A DNA stretch of 64,000 nucleotides from Legionella donaldsonii (lineage in GTDB: Bacteria > Pseudomonadota > Gammaproteobacteria > Legionellales > Legionellaceae), in assembly GCF_900452385.1 (NCBI RefSeq), contig NZ_UGOA01000001.1:1063501-1127500 (forward strand), written 5' to 3'. Shown in pieces: positions 34,601 through 45,050 of the stretch. The translations under genes were made by a program, and so were the position numbers. Numbering within the stretch: the first letter of the stretch is position 1; every line of letters starts with the position of its first letter. The notes beneath the pieces were generated by a model that saw nothing but the letters and a program-made list of their open reading frames with translations, had not been told where the DNA came from and did no database searches.

Positions 34601-36841
34601 ATGCCTATGGACAAACGGAGCAAGGAAATGCCGAGAATTATTGATCGCCTCGAGGACTTTGGTAAAGAACTTATTGATTTTATTTCAGATAGTTCTGAGG
34701 AAGGTAATAAACGTTTACAAGAAATCTTTAAGCAGGCAAGCAAAGAATATAATCAATATCAGGATTCTTATTTATGGTCCTGGCTTTATTACTATACTCG
34801 CCAGCGAACCGCAGCATTTGAAAAAACCATTTCGGCGTTAACTACTGTTGTTGATCCCATTATACAGTTACAAGAGTTTAGAAAGTTTGTCAGCGAAGGA
34901 GAATGGAAATCGACTTCAGCCAATATTGATCTCTATATTTTTTTAATTCGTTCCATAGAAGGCTATGAACCCGAAGAGGATCATGTCTTACGTACAGTCA
35001 TTATACCGCGCTTGAATCAGTTGATCTGCAAAGATATTGATAACCTGATTAAAGCGCATGAGAACGCCATGCAGGAAGCTGAAAAACGAAAAAAAGAATT
35101 GGAGGCAATGCTGGCTGGAAAGCGCAAAGAAATGGAAAATGTTGTTCTCTTTGGGGCTGAGAATACAGCAATGGAAACGGCGGTAGAATCCCCGGAAAAA
35201 CAGGTTTTCTCCCTGATCCGTCTTTCTCCGGAAGCAGAAAGCTCAGACTGGCAATTAACCTGGTATGACTCGACTGGAAAAGCAAACCGATTAGAGATTT
35301 ATGGTGAATTAAAGCAATTGCTGCAGGAAATAAAAGTATTGCCGGAAGAAAACTCAAGCCGTCAGTTTAAAATAAAATCCGCTTGTACCAAATTAGTCGA
35401 TGAACTGCTGGCGAAAACACAGGTTCTGGTGAACCCAGCCCCGGAGCTCTTGAAAGACCTCACTTCGACTTATGTGCTCTCCACCAAACCCATGCAAATT
35501 GTTTGGTATGATAGTCTGGGCAATCACCAACCTTTAAATTTACATAAATACCCTCAGCTGGAGGCGTGGTTAGGCCCTAAAACCGAGTTTACAGAAAAAG
35601 ATTTGCCTCGCCTGAAAATGTATTTACGCCATATTGTAGTACGGCGTGAAGTCGATGAAGATAAACAGAGCAATGTCTTTGAGCTCTTACGTAAGAAGCA
35701 TGGGGAAACGTTAATAGCAACGAATAGTATTGCTGCTGTTCCACCTTACAAGCTTACAGCAGGGACTTATTTATTAATTCGTGAGCCCGATGCAAAAACT
35801 GGTGCCTGGGTTTTATATCAAAGGCAAAAGGGAGGGATCAATCAACGGATCAATACCGATAATTGGGAAGCCTTTCATGAAATTCTTGCTCAAAATAAAG
35901 ATTTTTCAGCTGCCGAATTAAGCTTGGTTGAAAAAAATAAACTGCGTGAATGCATCAAAAAAGCCGATAAAATTTTAGTAAAAAGTAAATCCTTGTGTGT
36001 TGCAGTGAATCATTTTTCTGCAGACAATCCGGGAACTTATGATCCAGGTACCTTTATTGTGACCAAGCAAAAAGAACAATGGCAGTTGTTCTATATTGAT
36101 ATGTTGCAGAAAGCCATTGAGGTGGATTTAACACAGTGTAGTCAGGTTAAGCCTCTTTTCGCACAGTGGTCTGGTTTACCTGAGGTTCTTGGAACAGTAC
36201 AACTTGGCGAACTGTCTAAATTACTTGCTGATTTTAAGCCTGCTGCCCGTCTTAAGGGGGTCGATGTTTCTGAATTGGAACGATGCCTGGCAGCTGGAAA
36301 GCAAAAAAAGGAAAAACAAGGAGCAGAAGAGCCAAACTTAACAACACAAACCCTTACTTCTCCTGAAGTACCCAGTAAATCGTTATGCTTGGCAGTGAAT
36401 CATTTCTCACCTGCCAATGCGGCAGGTTATAAACCCCGTTCATTTATTGTCACCAAGTTGGAAGACCAATGGCAACTGTTCTATATCGATAGCTTGCAAA
36501 AAGTCATCCCGGTTGATTTGGATCAATGTAAGCAGGTCAAGCCTCTTTTTGCGCAGTGGCTTGTCATGCCCGAGTCTTTGGGAGAGGATGAATTAGAGGC
36601 GCTGTCTAAGTCGTTAGGTAGTTACAGACCTGCTGCCCGTCTTCCGTCTCAGGATCTTTCTGCCGTGGAAAAATTTTTGTTTGGTAGGCAACAGGCCCAA
36701 ACACACCCACAGCCGACAATGGTAGACTCCCCTACCATCCCGGAAAAAATGCAGCAGGTGAGTCAGCCCCGGTTATTTAATAATATGGCTAAAATTCCCC
36801 CCGGAAGCGATGACATAGACTCGCCTGTTTTTACCGTGTAA
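34601..36841 (+). CDS. 746-aa repeat protein of unknown function, candidate effector
   Basis: I do not recognise the family. Residues ~10-190 are helical with a coiled-coil stretch (AHENAMQEAEKRKKELEAML). Two ~105-residue repeats follow in the C-terminal half (about 464-570 and 592-696), sharing KSLC-AVNHFS, FIVTK, QWQLFYID, QVKPLFAQW and AARL; more diverged copies of the same strand pattern occur near 215-300 (WQLTWYDSTGKANRLEIY) and 300-350 (MQIVWYDSLGNHQPLNL). The tail is Pro-rich. No signal peptide or membrane helix. ATGs at 34601, 34607 and 34628 are all possible starts. An intracellular or translocated protein is plausible but unproven. Confidence 0.65.
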   Translation: MPMDKRSKEMPRIIDRLEDFGKELIDFISDSSEEGNKRLQEIFKQASKEYNQYQDSYLWSWLYYYTRQRTAAFEKTISALTTVVDPIIQLQEFRKFVSEGEWKSTSANIDLYIFLIRSIEGYEPEEDHVLRTVIIPRLNQLICKDIDNLIKAHENAMQEAEKRKKELEAMLAGKRKEMENVVLFGAENTAMETAVESPEKQVFSLIRLSPEAESSDWQLTWYDSTGKANRLEIYGELKQLLQEIKVLPEENSSRQFKIKSACTKLVDELLAKTQVLVNPAPELLKDLTSTYVLSTKPMQIVWYDSLGNHQPLNLHKYPQLEAWLGPKTEFTEKDLPRLKMYLRHIVVRREVDEDKQSNVFELLRKKHGETLIATNSIAAVPPYKLTAGTYLLIREPDAKTGAWVLYQRQKGGINQRINTDNWEAFHEILAQNKDFSAAELSLVEKNKLRECIKKADKILVKSKSLCVAVNHFSADNPGTYDPGTFIVTKQKEQWQLFYIDMLQKAIEVDLTQCSQVKPLFAQWSGLPEVLGTVQLGELSKLLADFKPAARLKGVDVSELERCLAAGKQKKEKQGAEEPNLTTQTLTSPEVPSKSLCLAVNHFSPANAAGYKPRSFIVTKLEDQWQLFYIDSLQKVIPVDLDQCKQVKPLFAQWLVMPESLGEDELEALSKSLGSYRPAARLPSQDLSAVEKFLFGRQQAQTHPQPTMVDSPTIPEKMQQVSQPRLFNNMAKIPPGSDDIDSPVFTV

Positions 36842-36851
36842 CCGCTTAGCT

Positions 36852-36870
36852 GTCTCGGCATGTCCGAGAC
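36852..36870. terminator. Hairpin between convergent genes
   Basis: GTCTCGG and CCGAGAC flank a 5-base loop, with outer AGCT/AGCT pairing, 10 bp after the stop of the repeat protein. No strong U-tract; it may serve either direction. Confidence 0.4.
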
Positions 36871-36909
36871 ATCCAGCTATCGGGGACTAAGGGTTATATC
36901 GTAACAGGG

Positions 36910-37884
36910 TTAATAAAAAATTTTTTTTGCCAGCCACTCAAACATCATGGTTTGGGTGGCTTTAGACGCAGTATCCATACTTTGCATACAAACAAACGAA
37001 ACATTCTCTTTTTTGTCCGCTTGGGCCAGCTTATTTCTAATTTTCGTGAGATTATGACTAGCCGGATTTATCGTAATGGTTGCCAGGGAATTATCAAACA
37101 CCACCTTTTTTGCTTTAATTTCTAAATGGTGTGACAGAGAAATCGGCCAAAATTGTCGTTGATCACGCAATGGATGGTTGAGGTTTTGAGTCAATAACTC
37201 GGGTTGTTGGAGAAAAAAATTTTCGAGGGTCGCTTTCTTTATTGGAAAGGGGGCATGAGGCAGATGAAAAAACTTCCTTTGCCAGCCTGCTAATCGGGCA
37301 CTGTTTTCTTGTACTATCCGATGTTCATTTTGTTTGGGTGTTTTTACTAGTTTTTTAAAATAGGTTAGCCATTTTTTGTCTGTCTGCGTTTTCCAATTTC
37401 CCCGGAAGACAAGGTTACTGCCACGAAAAAAATCCTCATAGTGAACCGGGCGAATTAAGAAACAATCATCATTAAAATAAATAAAATGATTCGCTAACCC
37501 GTTGATTCGCCATAAGGCAGATTCGATTGCCAGGCTGTTAAAAGTAGGTAAGCAATGTTCAAAACCAAAAAAAATTTCACGATGATCAATGAGTTTTACT
37601 TTGTTTTCATAAGGGGTGCCGGCAAATGTTTTCATCAGGGGAGGCGTTTGGGCATCGGTAACAATATAAATAGTTCGCAGCCAAGGTGCAAACCGTAGCA
37701 AGGAGTGGACACAGTAATCCAGTTCACCTTGTTGGTTAAATCGGGTAGGCGCTGCTGCCTCAGGTCTTTTATCAAGGCCTCTTTTAGCAAGATAGGAGGC
37801 CAGTTTTTCTGCATGCGCTTGATCGTAGCCATCTACCCAGGTGATCACGGCATCGACTGGTTCATTGATTGAATGACTACTCAT
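36910..37884 (-). CDS. Stealth-family sugar phosphotransferase
   Basis: 324 aa. The four conserved Stealth regions are visible: CR1 VDAVITWVDGYDQAH near the start, CR2 RFNQQGELDYCVHSLLRFAP through IYIVTDAQTPP, DHREIF, LPTFNSLAIESALWRI and FIYFNDDCFL, then a shorter C-terminal part. Stealth proteins are predicted or shown hexose-1-phosphate transferases that build phosphodiester-linked surface glycans. Its ATG follows the nadE stop directly (TAA-ATG), so it is translated from the nadE message. The link between the two functions is unclear. Confidence 0.85.
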   Translation of the reverse strand: MSSHSINEPVDAVITWVDGYDQAHAEKLASYLAKRGLDKRPEAAAPTRFNQQGELDYCVHSLLRFAPWLRTIYIVTDAQTPPLMKTFAGTPYENKVKLIDHREIFFGFEHCLPTFNSLAIESALWRINGLANHFIYFNDDCFLIRPVHYEDFFRGSNLVFRGNWKTQTDKKWLTYFKKLVKTPKQNEHRIVQENSARLAGWQRKFFHLPHAPFPIKKATLENFFLQQPELLTQNLNHPLRDQRQFWPISLSHHLEIKAKKVVFDNSLATITINPASHNLTKIRNKLAQADKKENVSFVCMQSMDTASKATQTMMFEWLAKKIFY

Positions 37885-39507
37885 TTAAAATCCCGAAGTA
37901 ATTGGGTATCGCCAATCACGCCCAAAGGCTCTGGGACTGACTTTAACACCAGGAGCAGCTTGACGTCGTTTGTATTCATTTCGCTTGATCAAGCGAATCA
38001 CTTTATTGACATCGGTAGCAGGAAAACCCATCTCAATAATCTCCTCGGCTGCTAGGTCATTTTCCATATAGGCTTTAATGATTGCATCCAAAATAGCATA
38101 GTCGGGTAAACTGTCTTGATCAGTTTGGTTGTCTGCAAGTTCTGCACTTGGCGGGCGGGTAATGACTCGCTCAGGAATCACTGCTGATAAACGATTACGG
38201 TAGCGAGCCAGGGCATAGACCTGGGTTTTCAAAACATCTTTCAATACTGCAAAGCCGCCGGCCATATCGCCATATAAGGTCGCATAACCGACAGACATTT
38301 CACTTTTGTTGCCTGTTGTTAAAACCATCTTGCCTGTTTTATTGGATAGGGCCATTAACAACATACCCCGAATTCGAGCCTGTAAATTTTCTTCGGTGGT
38401 GTCTTCAGGCAGTTGGGCAAAGGATGGCGCCAAGGTCGTTAAAAGACTTTTAAAGGCTGGTTCGATAGGGAGTAGGGTGCTTGTTACCCCTAAGGCCTGC
38501 AACTGTAATTTGGCATCTTCGAGACTCATGTCGGCGGTGTAGCGAGAAGGCATCATGACAGCATGGACTCGATCAGCACCTAAGGCATCGACGGCAATTG
38601 CTAAAGTCAGGGCTGAATCGATTCCTCCTGATAAACCAAGCAAAACCCCTGGGAAACCATTTTTTTCAACATAATCGCGTGTGCCGCAAAGCAAGGCTTC
38701 ATAAATTAATGGCTCTGGTTCAAGAAGCGGTGTGATCTGCCCTGTTATTTTTTGTTGCTCAAGAATCACTGTCTCCAATGACTCGCTGAAGGCTGGGGCA
38801 CGTGTACAGAGCGAACCTTGTTGATCAAAGGACATCGATTGACCATCAAAAACCAATTCATCCTGGCCGCCTGCCTGGTTAACATAAAAAATGGAGATAC
38901 CACGGCGGGCATGTGCCTGCAATAAATTTTCGCGTAGACGTTGTTTTTCATAATCAAAAGGGGATGCATTGATGCATAGCAGGCCATCAATCCCTTCTTT
39001 GAGCAGTTGTTCAACCGGGCCTTCCTGCCAGATATCTTCACAAATACAGAGGCCAAGCTGGTAGCCTTTGACTGTCAGGATACAAGGATTTGCTACCCCT
39101 GGGGTAAAATAACGTAACTCATCAAACACCCCATAATTGGGTAAACGCTGCTTGTGGTAGCGGGCAATAAGCTTGCCCCGATAAAAAACGCTTGCTGCAT
39201 TAAAACACCGCCCTTTTTCCAGGCTAGGATGGCCAACAATGACATGACAATGATCGGTATTTGCCTGAATAGTTTGTAAGGCCTGCTCAACTCGTTGATG
39301 CAACGTTTGCCGAAAGAGTAAATCCTCGGGTGGATAGCCGGTAAGAGATAGCTCTGGAAAAAGAATGACATCATGTTTTTCTTGTTGGGTTTGAATCACA
39401 TGGACTAGTTTTGCAGTATTCGTTTCAATTGCACCAACTGTCGGATTAAGTTGAGCAAGCAAAATGGTTAACGTTTGATGCATATGGTTTTGGTACAAGC
39501 GCGACAT
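37885..39507 (-). CDS. nadE: NAD+ synthase, glutamine-hydrolysing
   Basis: 540 aa. An N-terminal nitrilase-type glutaminase domain (Glu in FPELSLTGYPPEDLL, Lys in YHKQRLPNYGVFDE, Cys in LGLCICEDIW) is followed by the ammonia-dependent synthase domain with the PP-loop LLGLSGGIDSALTLAIA and MVLTTGNKSEMSVGYATLYG. It amidates nicotinic acid adenine dinucleotide using glutamine nitrogen. The true start may be M9 (MHQTLTILLAQLNP), where homology begins. Confidence 0.95.
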   Translation of the reverse strand: MSRLYQNHMHQTLTILLAQLNPTVGAIETNTAKLVHVIQTQQEKHDVILFPELSLTGYPPEDLLFRQTLHQRVEQALQTIQANTDHCHVIVGHPSLEKGRCFNAASVFYRGKLIARYHKQRLPNYGVFDELRYFTPGVANPCILTVKGYQLGLCICEDIWQEGPVEQLLKEGIDGLLCINASPFDYEKQRLRENLLQAHARRGISIFYVNQAGGQDELVFDGQSMSFDQQGSLCTRAPAFSESLETVILEQQKITGQITPLLEPEPLIYEALLCGTRDYVEKNGFPGVLLGLSGGIDSALTLAIAVDALGADRVHAVMMPSRYTADMSLEDAKLQLQALGVTSTLLPIEPAFKSLLTTLAPSFAQLPEDTTEENLQARIRGMLLMALSNKTGKMVLTTGNKSEMSVGYATLYGDMAGGFAVLKDVLKTQVYALARYRNRLSAVIPERVITRPPSAELADNQTDQDSLPDYAILDAIIKAYMENDLAAEEIIEMGFPATDVNKVIRLIKRNEYKRRQAAPGVKVSPRAFGRDWRYPITSGF

Positions 39508-39769
39508 AAAAATGATTTAGTTTATAACATCAGGCTGATTCTGTCGTTAATTATAGACATTATATTTAATGGATCGACTCGGCCTGCCGTATTCGGATTT
39601 AAAAAATCAAGGCGTGAAAGGAAGGTATTTTAAAAGAGCACTTTTAAAGCTCCCTGTTCTAAATACTACAATTGCCTTAGTTTGAACTGAAAATTAGTAC
39701 ACTACGATATCAAAAATAAGCCAACTTCGGTATAATATCGCGTTCAAGTTTTGTTATAGAAGATCGCCT

Positions 39770-42700
39770 ATGCTAAAAGAAGCATTATCACGGATGGCTG
39801 ATGTTTTTTTACCTGCCGTGTTGATGCATGGTCAAGAGTACCAACAAAAAGCACATGTACTCAATATTCGTCTCAGTGATGGTTTGCTGAAAGCACGTGT
39901 AAAAGGGCATTCTGGCCAGATTTATGATGTTCATATCGATCTGAAAACCTGGCCGGCAAAACCGGCTCACTGCAGTTGTCAATATAAGACTAATTGTAAG
40001 CATGCCGCAGCCAGCCTGTTTGCTTTACAAGTGAGGGAAAACTACGAAATTCCTGCTCCCTCAGGGAATAAGCGTGAGCAATCATTAAATACCTGGTTAA
40101 CCACTTTACGTGAAAAAGAAGTAAAAAAAACGCCGGCAGACAGCTCACATGAGATTATTTATTTGCTTGAACCACAGTTTGGCGGCCATGAACATCGAAT
40201 GGTGATAAGACTGGCAATCGCAAAACGCCTTAAAAAAGGAGGGGTAGGCAAAAAAATAATCCTCAATAGTATATCAGAGGGGAAAAAACAACACTTCGCG
40301 GCAGAGGATAATGAAATTATCACTTCTTTACTGGTGAAATGTGCAGTTCAGGGTGGGTTCGAACGCTTAACTATTCGTAACAGTGATTTAATAGAGAAAA
40401 TTCTGGCTACTGGAAGAGCTTATCTCAATACGGATGAGGAACCCTCGGTAACCCTGGGCGAGCGGTTGGATGCCAATTTTTGTTGGCAATTAGAGGCGAC
40501 AGGCCAACAGCATTTGGTTTTAGAGGTTAATGGTCAACAAGTACTCCCTTTATTGCTTGATAGGCTTTTGTATTTTGATGAAGAGAACCATGTCATGGGT
40601 TCTTTAAATAGTCCCTATAGTCTTGGCGAATTAAAAAACATAGTAAATCTCCCTGTCGTTGGTTTGCACCAGGCTTCAGCGGTCGCGATGAAAATTGCTG
40701 AAACTTACCCGCAGTTACCCCTGCCTAAAATTTACGACTATAAAGAGGTTCGTAGTGTTAAACCCAAACCTGTGCTCATTTTTGATGCAATCGAGTTAGA
40801 CGTTTCTTCGGCGGCAGATCAAAATCTACATCCGATTCTTTTAGTGATTGATGTGCTTTTTGATTACGAAGGGGTAAGAGTAAAAATTGACGATGTTTGT
40901 CCTACCGTGGTGCGGGAAGAGAATGGACGTTTGGTTGCTATCCAGCGTGATTTGGTTGAAGAGAAAGAAAAAAATAATGAAGTAGAGCAAATTCTTAAAC
41001 TTCGTAGTGCAACTTTTAGTGAGAAATTGCATTCTCCTTATGAATTACGTGATGAAAAAATATTGGCTCATTATAGCAACACGGATGATTTACCCCGTTT
41101 ATACAATCAGGTTATTCCCCTGTTAAAAACGAAAGGATGGGAAATCGAGTTTGCCCATCCTTTTTATGAAGAAATTGTTGATGCTAATGAGGTGGAATGG
41201 TTTTCTGAGCTGGCTGAACGAGGGAATGATTTTTTTTCATACCAATTAGGTATTCTAGTCGATGGAAAACAGGTCAGTATTGTACCTCTGGTCGCTGAGC
41301 TTATTGATCGATTTGATAAAGATAGTATTGATAATTTGCCAGACGATGAAAAAGTGAGATTGCGTCTACCAGATGGGAAGGCCTTACAGGTGACCCTGGG
41401 ACGAATCAAACCATTGATCCGTTTTCTTTTGCAGTATGGTACTCGTCATATCAGAGATGCCCAACCCTTACAGATAAACCGTTATCAATTAATCCTGATG
41501 CAAGAAACAGAGCGGGCAATGACGGCCGTGTCTGCTCGTTGGCAAGGTGGTGAAAAATTTAGGGAACAGCTGCGGCAATTAGTGACATTGGCTGGCTTGC
41601 CAATGGTTGAATCACCAAAAGGTTTGCGTACTCTTTTGCGCGATTACCAGCATCAAGGATTGAATTGGTTGCAATTTTTACGTGTGTGTCGTTTTGGCGG
41701 GGTATTAGCTGATGATATGGGGTTAGGTAAAACGGTACAGACTTTAGCTCATCTGCAAGTTGAGAAAGAGGAGGGGCGTTTAACCAATGCCAGTTTAATT
41801 GTTGCGCCAACGAGTCTTGTCGGTAATTGGTATGAAGAAGCAAAGCGTTTTACGCCAGAATTAAACGTTTTGGTATTTCATGGTCTTGAACGCCATGAGG
41901 ATGTGTTTGATGATTATGATTTAATTATTTCGACTTATGGATTGATTCAGCGGGATAAATCGCGTTTTATTGATTATCCTTTTTATTACCTTATTCTTGA
42001 TGAAGCACAATCAATCAAAAATGCACGCACTAAAACAACGCAAATAATCCAGCAGATTCAAGCAGAACATAGACTTTGTTTGTCGGGCACCCCTTTGGAA
42101 AATCACCTCGGTGAATTATGGTCTCTCTTTCATTTTTTAATGCCTGGGTTATTAGGCGATGCCAAACAGTTTAGGCAGTTTTTTAAAACACCCATTGAGA
42201 AGCAGGCCGATATGGAGAGGCGAGCGCTATTAGCCAAACGGGTCCAACCTTTTATGTTGCGCCGTACTAAAAACCAGGTTGCCAGTGAGTTACCTGATAA
42301 AACGGAAATGACTCGGACGATTGAGTTAACTGGTGCTCAACGTGATCTGTATGAAGCAATCCGGATGAGTATGGAGAAAAAAGTACGAGAAGCCATCGCT
42401 AAAAAGGGAATGAGCAAAAGTCAGATAGTCCTTCTTGATGCCTTACTTAAGCTAAGACAGGTTTGTTGTGATCCAAAATTGTTGTCAATGCCAGGCGCTG
42501 AGATTGCGCATGGGACTTCAGCCAAATTAGATACCTTGATGGAGTTATTGGAGAGTTTAATGGATGAAGGGCGACGGGTTTTAGTTTTCTCACAATTTAC
42601 TTCCATGCTCAAATTGATAGAAGAGCAACTCATTGAAAGAGATTACTCTTATCTGAAGCTAACCGGGCAAACTCAAAATCGGCAAGCGTTGGTCAATACT

Positions 42701-43036
42701 TTTCAACAAGGGAAGATTCCTATTTTTTTGATCAGTTTGAAAGCCGGTGGTACTGGTTTGAATTTAACCCGCGCTGATACAGTAATTCATTATGATCCCT
42801 GGTGGAATCCAGCTGTTGAGGATCAAGCTACGGACAGAAGTCATCGTATAGGCCAGGAAAATCCAGTGTTTGTTTATAAATTAATTACTGCGGGTACTGT
42901 CGAAGAAGCCATTTTGGCAATGCAAGCGAAAAAAAGACAACTATTTGATGGGATTCTATCTGACAAGTCGAGTGCTATGAGCACCTTGACTGATAGTGAT
43001 GTTGAACAATTTTTTATGCCATTACCTAAACCATAA
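39770..43036 (+). CDS. SWIM-zinc-finger SNF2-family helicase/ATPase
   Basis: 1088 aa. A SWIM zinc finger (CxC...CKH at residues 68-78) sits near the N-terminus, then a long middle region (~100-600), then a SWI2/SNF2 ATPase: motif I LADDMGLGKTVQT (about 645-657), DEAQS, SGTPLENHLGELWSLFHFL, and the C-terminal helicase lobe with FSQFTSMLKL, SLKAGGTGLNLTRAD and DRSHRIGQ. These enzymes translocate on double-stranded DNA and remodel nucleoprotein; in bacteria related proteins (RapA, HepA, SWIM-SNF2) act around transcription or repair. It is transcribed alone. Confidence 0.92.
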   Translation: MLKEALSRMADVFLPAVLMHGQEYQQKAHVLNIRLSDGLLKARVKGHSGQIYDVHIDLKTWPAKPAHCSCQYKTNCKHAAASLFALQVRENYEIPAPSGNKREQSLNTWLTTLREKEVKKTPADSSHEIIYLLEPQFGGHEHRMVIRLAIAKRLKKGGVGKKIILNSISEGKKQHFAAEDNEIITSLLVKCAVQGGFERLTIRNSDLIEKILATGRAYLNTDEEPSVTLGERLDANFCWQLEATGQQHLVLEVNGQQVLPLLLDRLLYFDEENHVMGSLNSPYSLGELKNIVNLPVVGLHQASAVAMKIAETYPQLPLPKIYDYKEVRSVKPKPVLIFDAIELDVSSAADQNLHPILLVIDVLFDYEGVRVKIDDVCPTVVREENGRLVAIQRDLVEEKEKNNEVEQILKLRSATFSEKLHSPYELRDEKILAHYSNTDDLPRLYNQVIPLLKTKGWEIEFAHPFYEEIVDANEVEWFSELAERGNDFFSYQLGILVDGKQVSIVPLVAELIDRFDKDSIDNLPDDEKVRLRLPDGKALQVTLGRIKPLIRFLLQYGTRHIRDAQPLQINRYQLILMQETERAMTAVSARWQGGEKFREQLRQLVTLAGLPMVESPKGLRTLLRDYQHQGLNWLQFLRVCRFGGVLADDMGLGKTVQTLAHLQVEKEEGRLTNASLIVAPTSLVGNWYEEAKRFTPELNVLVFHGLERHEDVFDDYDLIISTYGLIQRDKSRFIDYPFYYLILDEAQSIKNARTKTTQIIQQIQAEHRLCLSGTPLENHLGELWSLFHFLMPGLLGDAKQFRQFFKTPIEKQADMERRALLAKRVQPFMLRRTKNQVASELPDKTEMTRTIELTGAQRDLYEAIRMSMEKKVREAIAKKGMSKSQIVLLDALLKLRQVCCDPKLLSMPGAEIAHGTSAKLDTLMELLESLMDEGRRVLVFSQFTSMLKLIEEQLIERDYSYLKLTGQTQNRQALVNTFQQGKIPIFLISLKAGGTGLNLTRADTVIHYDPWWNPAVEDQATDRSHRIGQENPVFVYKLITAGTVEEAILAMQAKKRQLFDGILSDKSSAMSTLTDSDVEQFFMPLPKP

Positions 43037-43110
43037 AAACTAAATCGCTGATTGCAAAGCTTCACATCATAGCCTATTCTAGCATATGAGAAAATTTATG
43101 GAGAAAACTC

Positions 43111-43539
43111 ATGAGACAATGGAAGGCGTTTTTAGCATTGATTCTTACGGTATTATTTATACCTGTTGCCCTGGCGCAATCACCTGCTGGAACATGGACA
43201 ACAATCGATGATAAAACAGGCAAGAAAAGAGCAGTTGTTCGTATTAACGTGTCTGGAAACACACTTAGTGGTACTATTGTGAATGTTTACCCACAACCAG
43301 GCGATACAGGGATTTGTTCAAAATGCCCAGGTGGCTTTAAAGACAAACCTATCAAAGGATTGCAAATTGTATGGGGATTAAAGGACAAAGGGAATGGTGA
43401 ATGGGATGGTGGTCAAATCCTTGATCCAAAAACCGGTAAAATCTACCGTGCCAAGATGACTCTGAAAGGCAATAAGCTTTATGTAAGAGGTTATATTGGT
43501 GTTTCAGTACTTGGCCGTACTCAAGTTTGGGTTCGCTGA
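43111..43539 (+). CDS. Exported DUF2147-family protein
   Basis: 142 aa with a signal peptide (KAFLALILTVLFIPVALAQ). The mature part matches DUF2147: SPAGTWTTIDDKTGKKRAVV, KPIKGLQIVWGLKDKGNGEW, GGQILDPKTGKIYRAKMTLK and LYVRGYIGVSVLGRTQVW. A small periplasmic beta-rich protein with a Cys pair (GICSKCPGG). Function of the family is unknown. Confidence 0.88.
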   Translation: MRQWKAFLALILTVLFIPVALAQSPAGTWTTIDDKTGKKRAVVRINVSGNTLSGTIVNVYPQPGDTGICSKCPGGFKDKPIKGLQIVWGLKDKGNGEWDGGQILDPKTGKIYRAKMTLKGNKLYVRGYIGVSVLGRTQVWVR

Positions 43540-43586
43540 GAAGGTAGTTTTAGCAAAATTTTGTCCTTTTTATAATCTTAATGTTT

Positions 43587-43617
43587 AAAAAGACACACTA
43601 AAGTGTGTCTTTTTTTG
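43587..43617 (+). terminator. Rho-independent terminator
   Basis: AAAAAGACACAC and GTGTGTCTTTTT pair around TAAA and run into a T tract, 48 bp after the DUF2147 stop codon. Confidence 0.92.
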
Positions 43618-43618
43618 T

Positions 43619-43646
43619 TTGATATTACAAATAATTCTCAAATTAT
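43619..43646 (+). promoter_or_regulatory. Possible sigma-70 promoter of dnaB
   Basis: TTGATA (one mismatch to TTGACA) and AATTAT (two mismatches to TATAAT) are spaced 16 bp apart, immediately after the terminator and 18 bp before the dnaB ATG. The leader would be very short, so this is tentative. Confidence 0.3.
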
Positions 43647-43663
43647 AGCGGTTTACCAAAATC

Positions 43664-45049
43664 ATGGCAGAAGTACAAACACGAAAAAATACGGCAGTGG
43701 ATCCATTGAAGCGTCCTCCTCATTCGGCAGAGGCTGAGCAAGCCATTATCGGAGGCTTGATGCTTGATAATCAGGTTTGGGATAATGTGAATACAAAATT
43801 ATGCGAGGCAGATTTTTATCGCACCGAACACCGCATTCTTTATCGTGCCATTACCGAATTGGCGAAAAAAGAACATCCTTTTGATGTTGTCACGCTCTTG
43901 GATACCCTAAAGTCAAACAATGAACTGGATGATGCCGGTAGCGAAACCTATCTCTTTGAGTTGGCTAATAATACCCCCAGCGTAGCCAATGTCTCTGCTT
44001 ATGCAGATATCGTGCGTGAGAAATCAGTGCAACGCCAATTAATTGCTGTTGCCGGACAAATTGCCGATGCGGCTTATAATCCAGGTGAAAGAGAAGTCAC
44101 TGAACTCCTTGATTTTGCTGAAACGAAGGTCTTTGCTATTGCGGAACAAACGGGTGGTGATAAAGGACCTGAAAATATTAAATCAATTCTTGCGAAAGCA
44201 GTGGAGAAAATTGATACACTTTATCACAATGGCGATGCGCTCACTGGACTGGCAACAGGACTCAGTGATCTTGACGAAATGACTTCAGGTTTACAACCTT
44301 CTGATCTGGTTATTGTCGCAGGTCGGCCTTCGATGGGTAAAACAACCCTGGTCATGAATATGGCTGAACATGCAGCGATCAAATCCGGGAGGCCGGTATT
44401 GGTTTTCTCCATGGAGATGCCTGCCGATTCGCTTGCCATGCGGATGATGTCATCGCTGGGACGCATTGATCAACATCGCATTCGTACTGGTAAGTTAGAT
44501 GATGATGACTGGCCGCGTGTTACGTCTGCTGTGCATATGTTATCTGAAGCGCCTCTCTTTATTGATGATACGCCGGCACTAAGTCCAGCGGAAATGCGAA
44601 CTCGCGCGCGGCGTTTAGCCAAAGAGCATGGTCGCTTGGGGCTGATAGTCGTGGATTATCTCCAGTTAATGAAGGTGCCTGGTTTCAAAGCGGATAATCG
44701 TACGGCAGAGATTTCAGAAATTTCACGGAGTCTAAAATCATTGGCAAAAGAATTGGAAGTTCCAGTTGTTGCCTTGTCGCAGCTTAATCGTAGTTTGGAG
44801 CAGCGTCATGATAAAAGGCCAGTGATGTCTGATCTGCGTGAATCGGGTGCGATTGAACAAGACGCCGATTTAATCTGCTTTATCTATCGTGATGAAGTTT
44901 ATAATGAAGATAGCCCTGATAAAGGGGTGGCGGAAATTATTATTGCCAAACAACGTAATGGTCCGATTGGCAAAGTTCGTGTTGCCTTTCTTGGTAAATA
45001 CACGCGTTTTGAAGATTTGGCTTTTAATGGTTACCAAGGGGTAGATTAA
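43664..45049 (+). CDS. dnaB: Replicative DNA helicase DnaB
   Basis: 461 aa. The N-terminal domain starts [19 protein letters not shown], and the RecA-like motor carries Walker [13 protein letters not shown] (about 218-229), [18 protein letters not shown], Walker [21 protein letters not shown] and [15 protein letters not shown]. It is the hexameric fork helicase. alr starts one base after the stop codon, the same gene order as in many gammaproteobacteria. Confidence 0.97.
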   Translation: MAEVQTRKNTAVDPLKRPPHSAEAEQAIIGGLMLDNQVWDNVNTKLCEADFYRTEHRILYRAITELAKKEHPFDVVTLLDTLKSNNELDDAGSETYLFELANNTPSVANVSAYADIVREKSVQRQLIAVAGQIADAAYNPGEREVTELLDFAETKVFAIAEQTGGDKGPENIKSILAKAVEKIDTLYHNGDALTGLATGLSDLDEMTSGLQPSDLVIVAGRPSMGKTTLVMNMAEHAAIKSGRPVLVFSMEMPADSLAMRMMSSLGRIDQHRIRTGKLDDDDWPRVTSAVHMLSEAPLFIDDTPALSPAEMRTRARRLAKEHGRLGLIVVDYLQLMKVPGFKADNRTAEISEISRSLKSLAKELEVPVVALSQLNRSLEQRHDKRPVMSDLRESGAIEQDADLICFIYRDEVYNEDSPDKGVAEIIIAKQRNGPIGKVRVAFLGKYTRFEDLAFNGYQGVD

Positions 45050-45050
45050 C

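Noticed and set aside
41559-41843. 94-codon antisense frame in the SNF2 gene
   Set aside because: Shadow of a strongly conserved ATPase region on the other strand.
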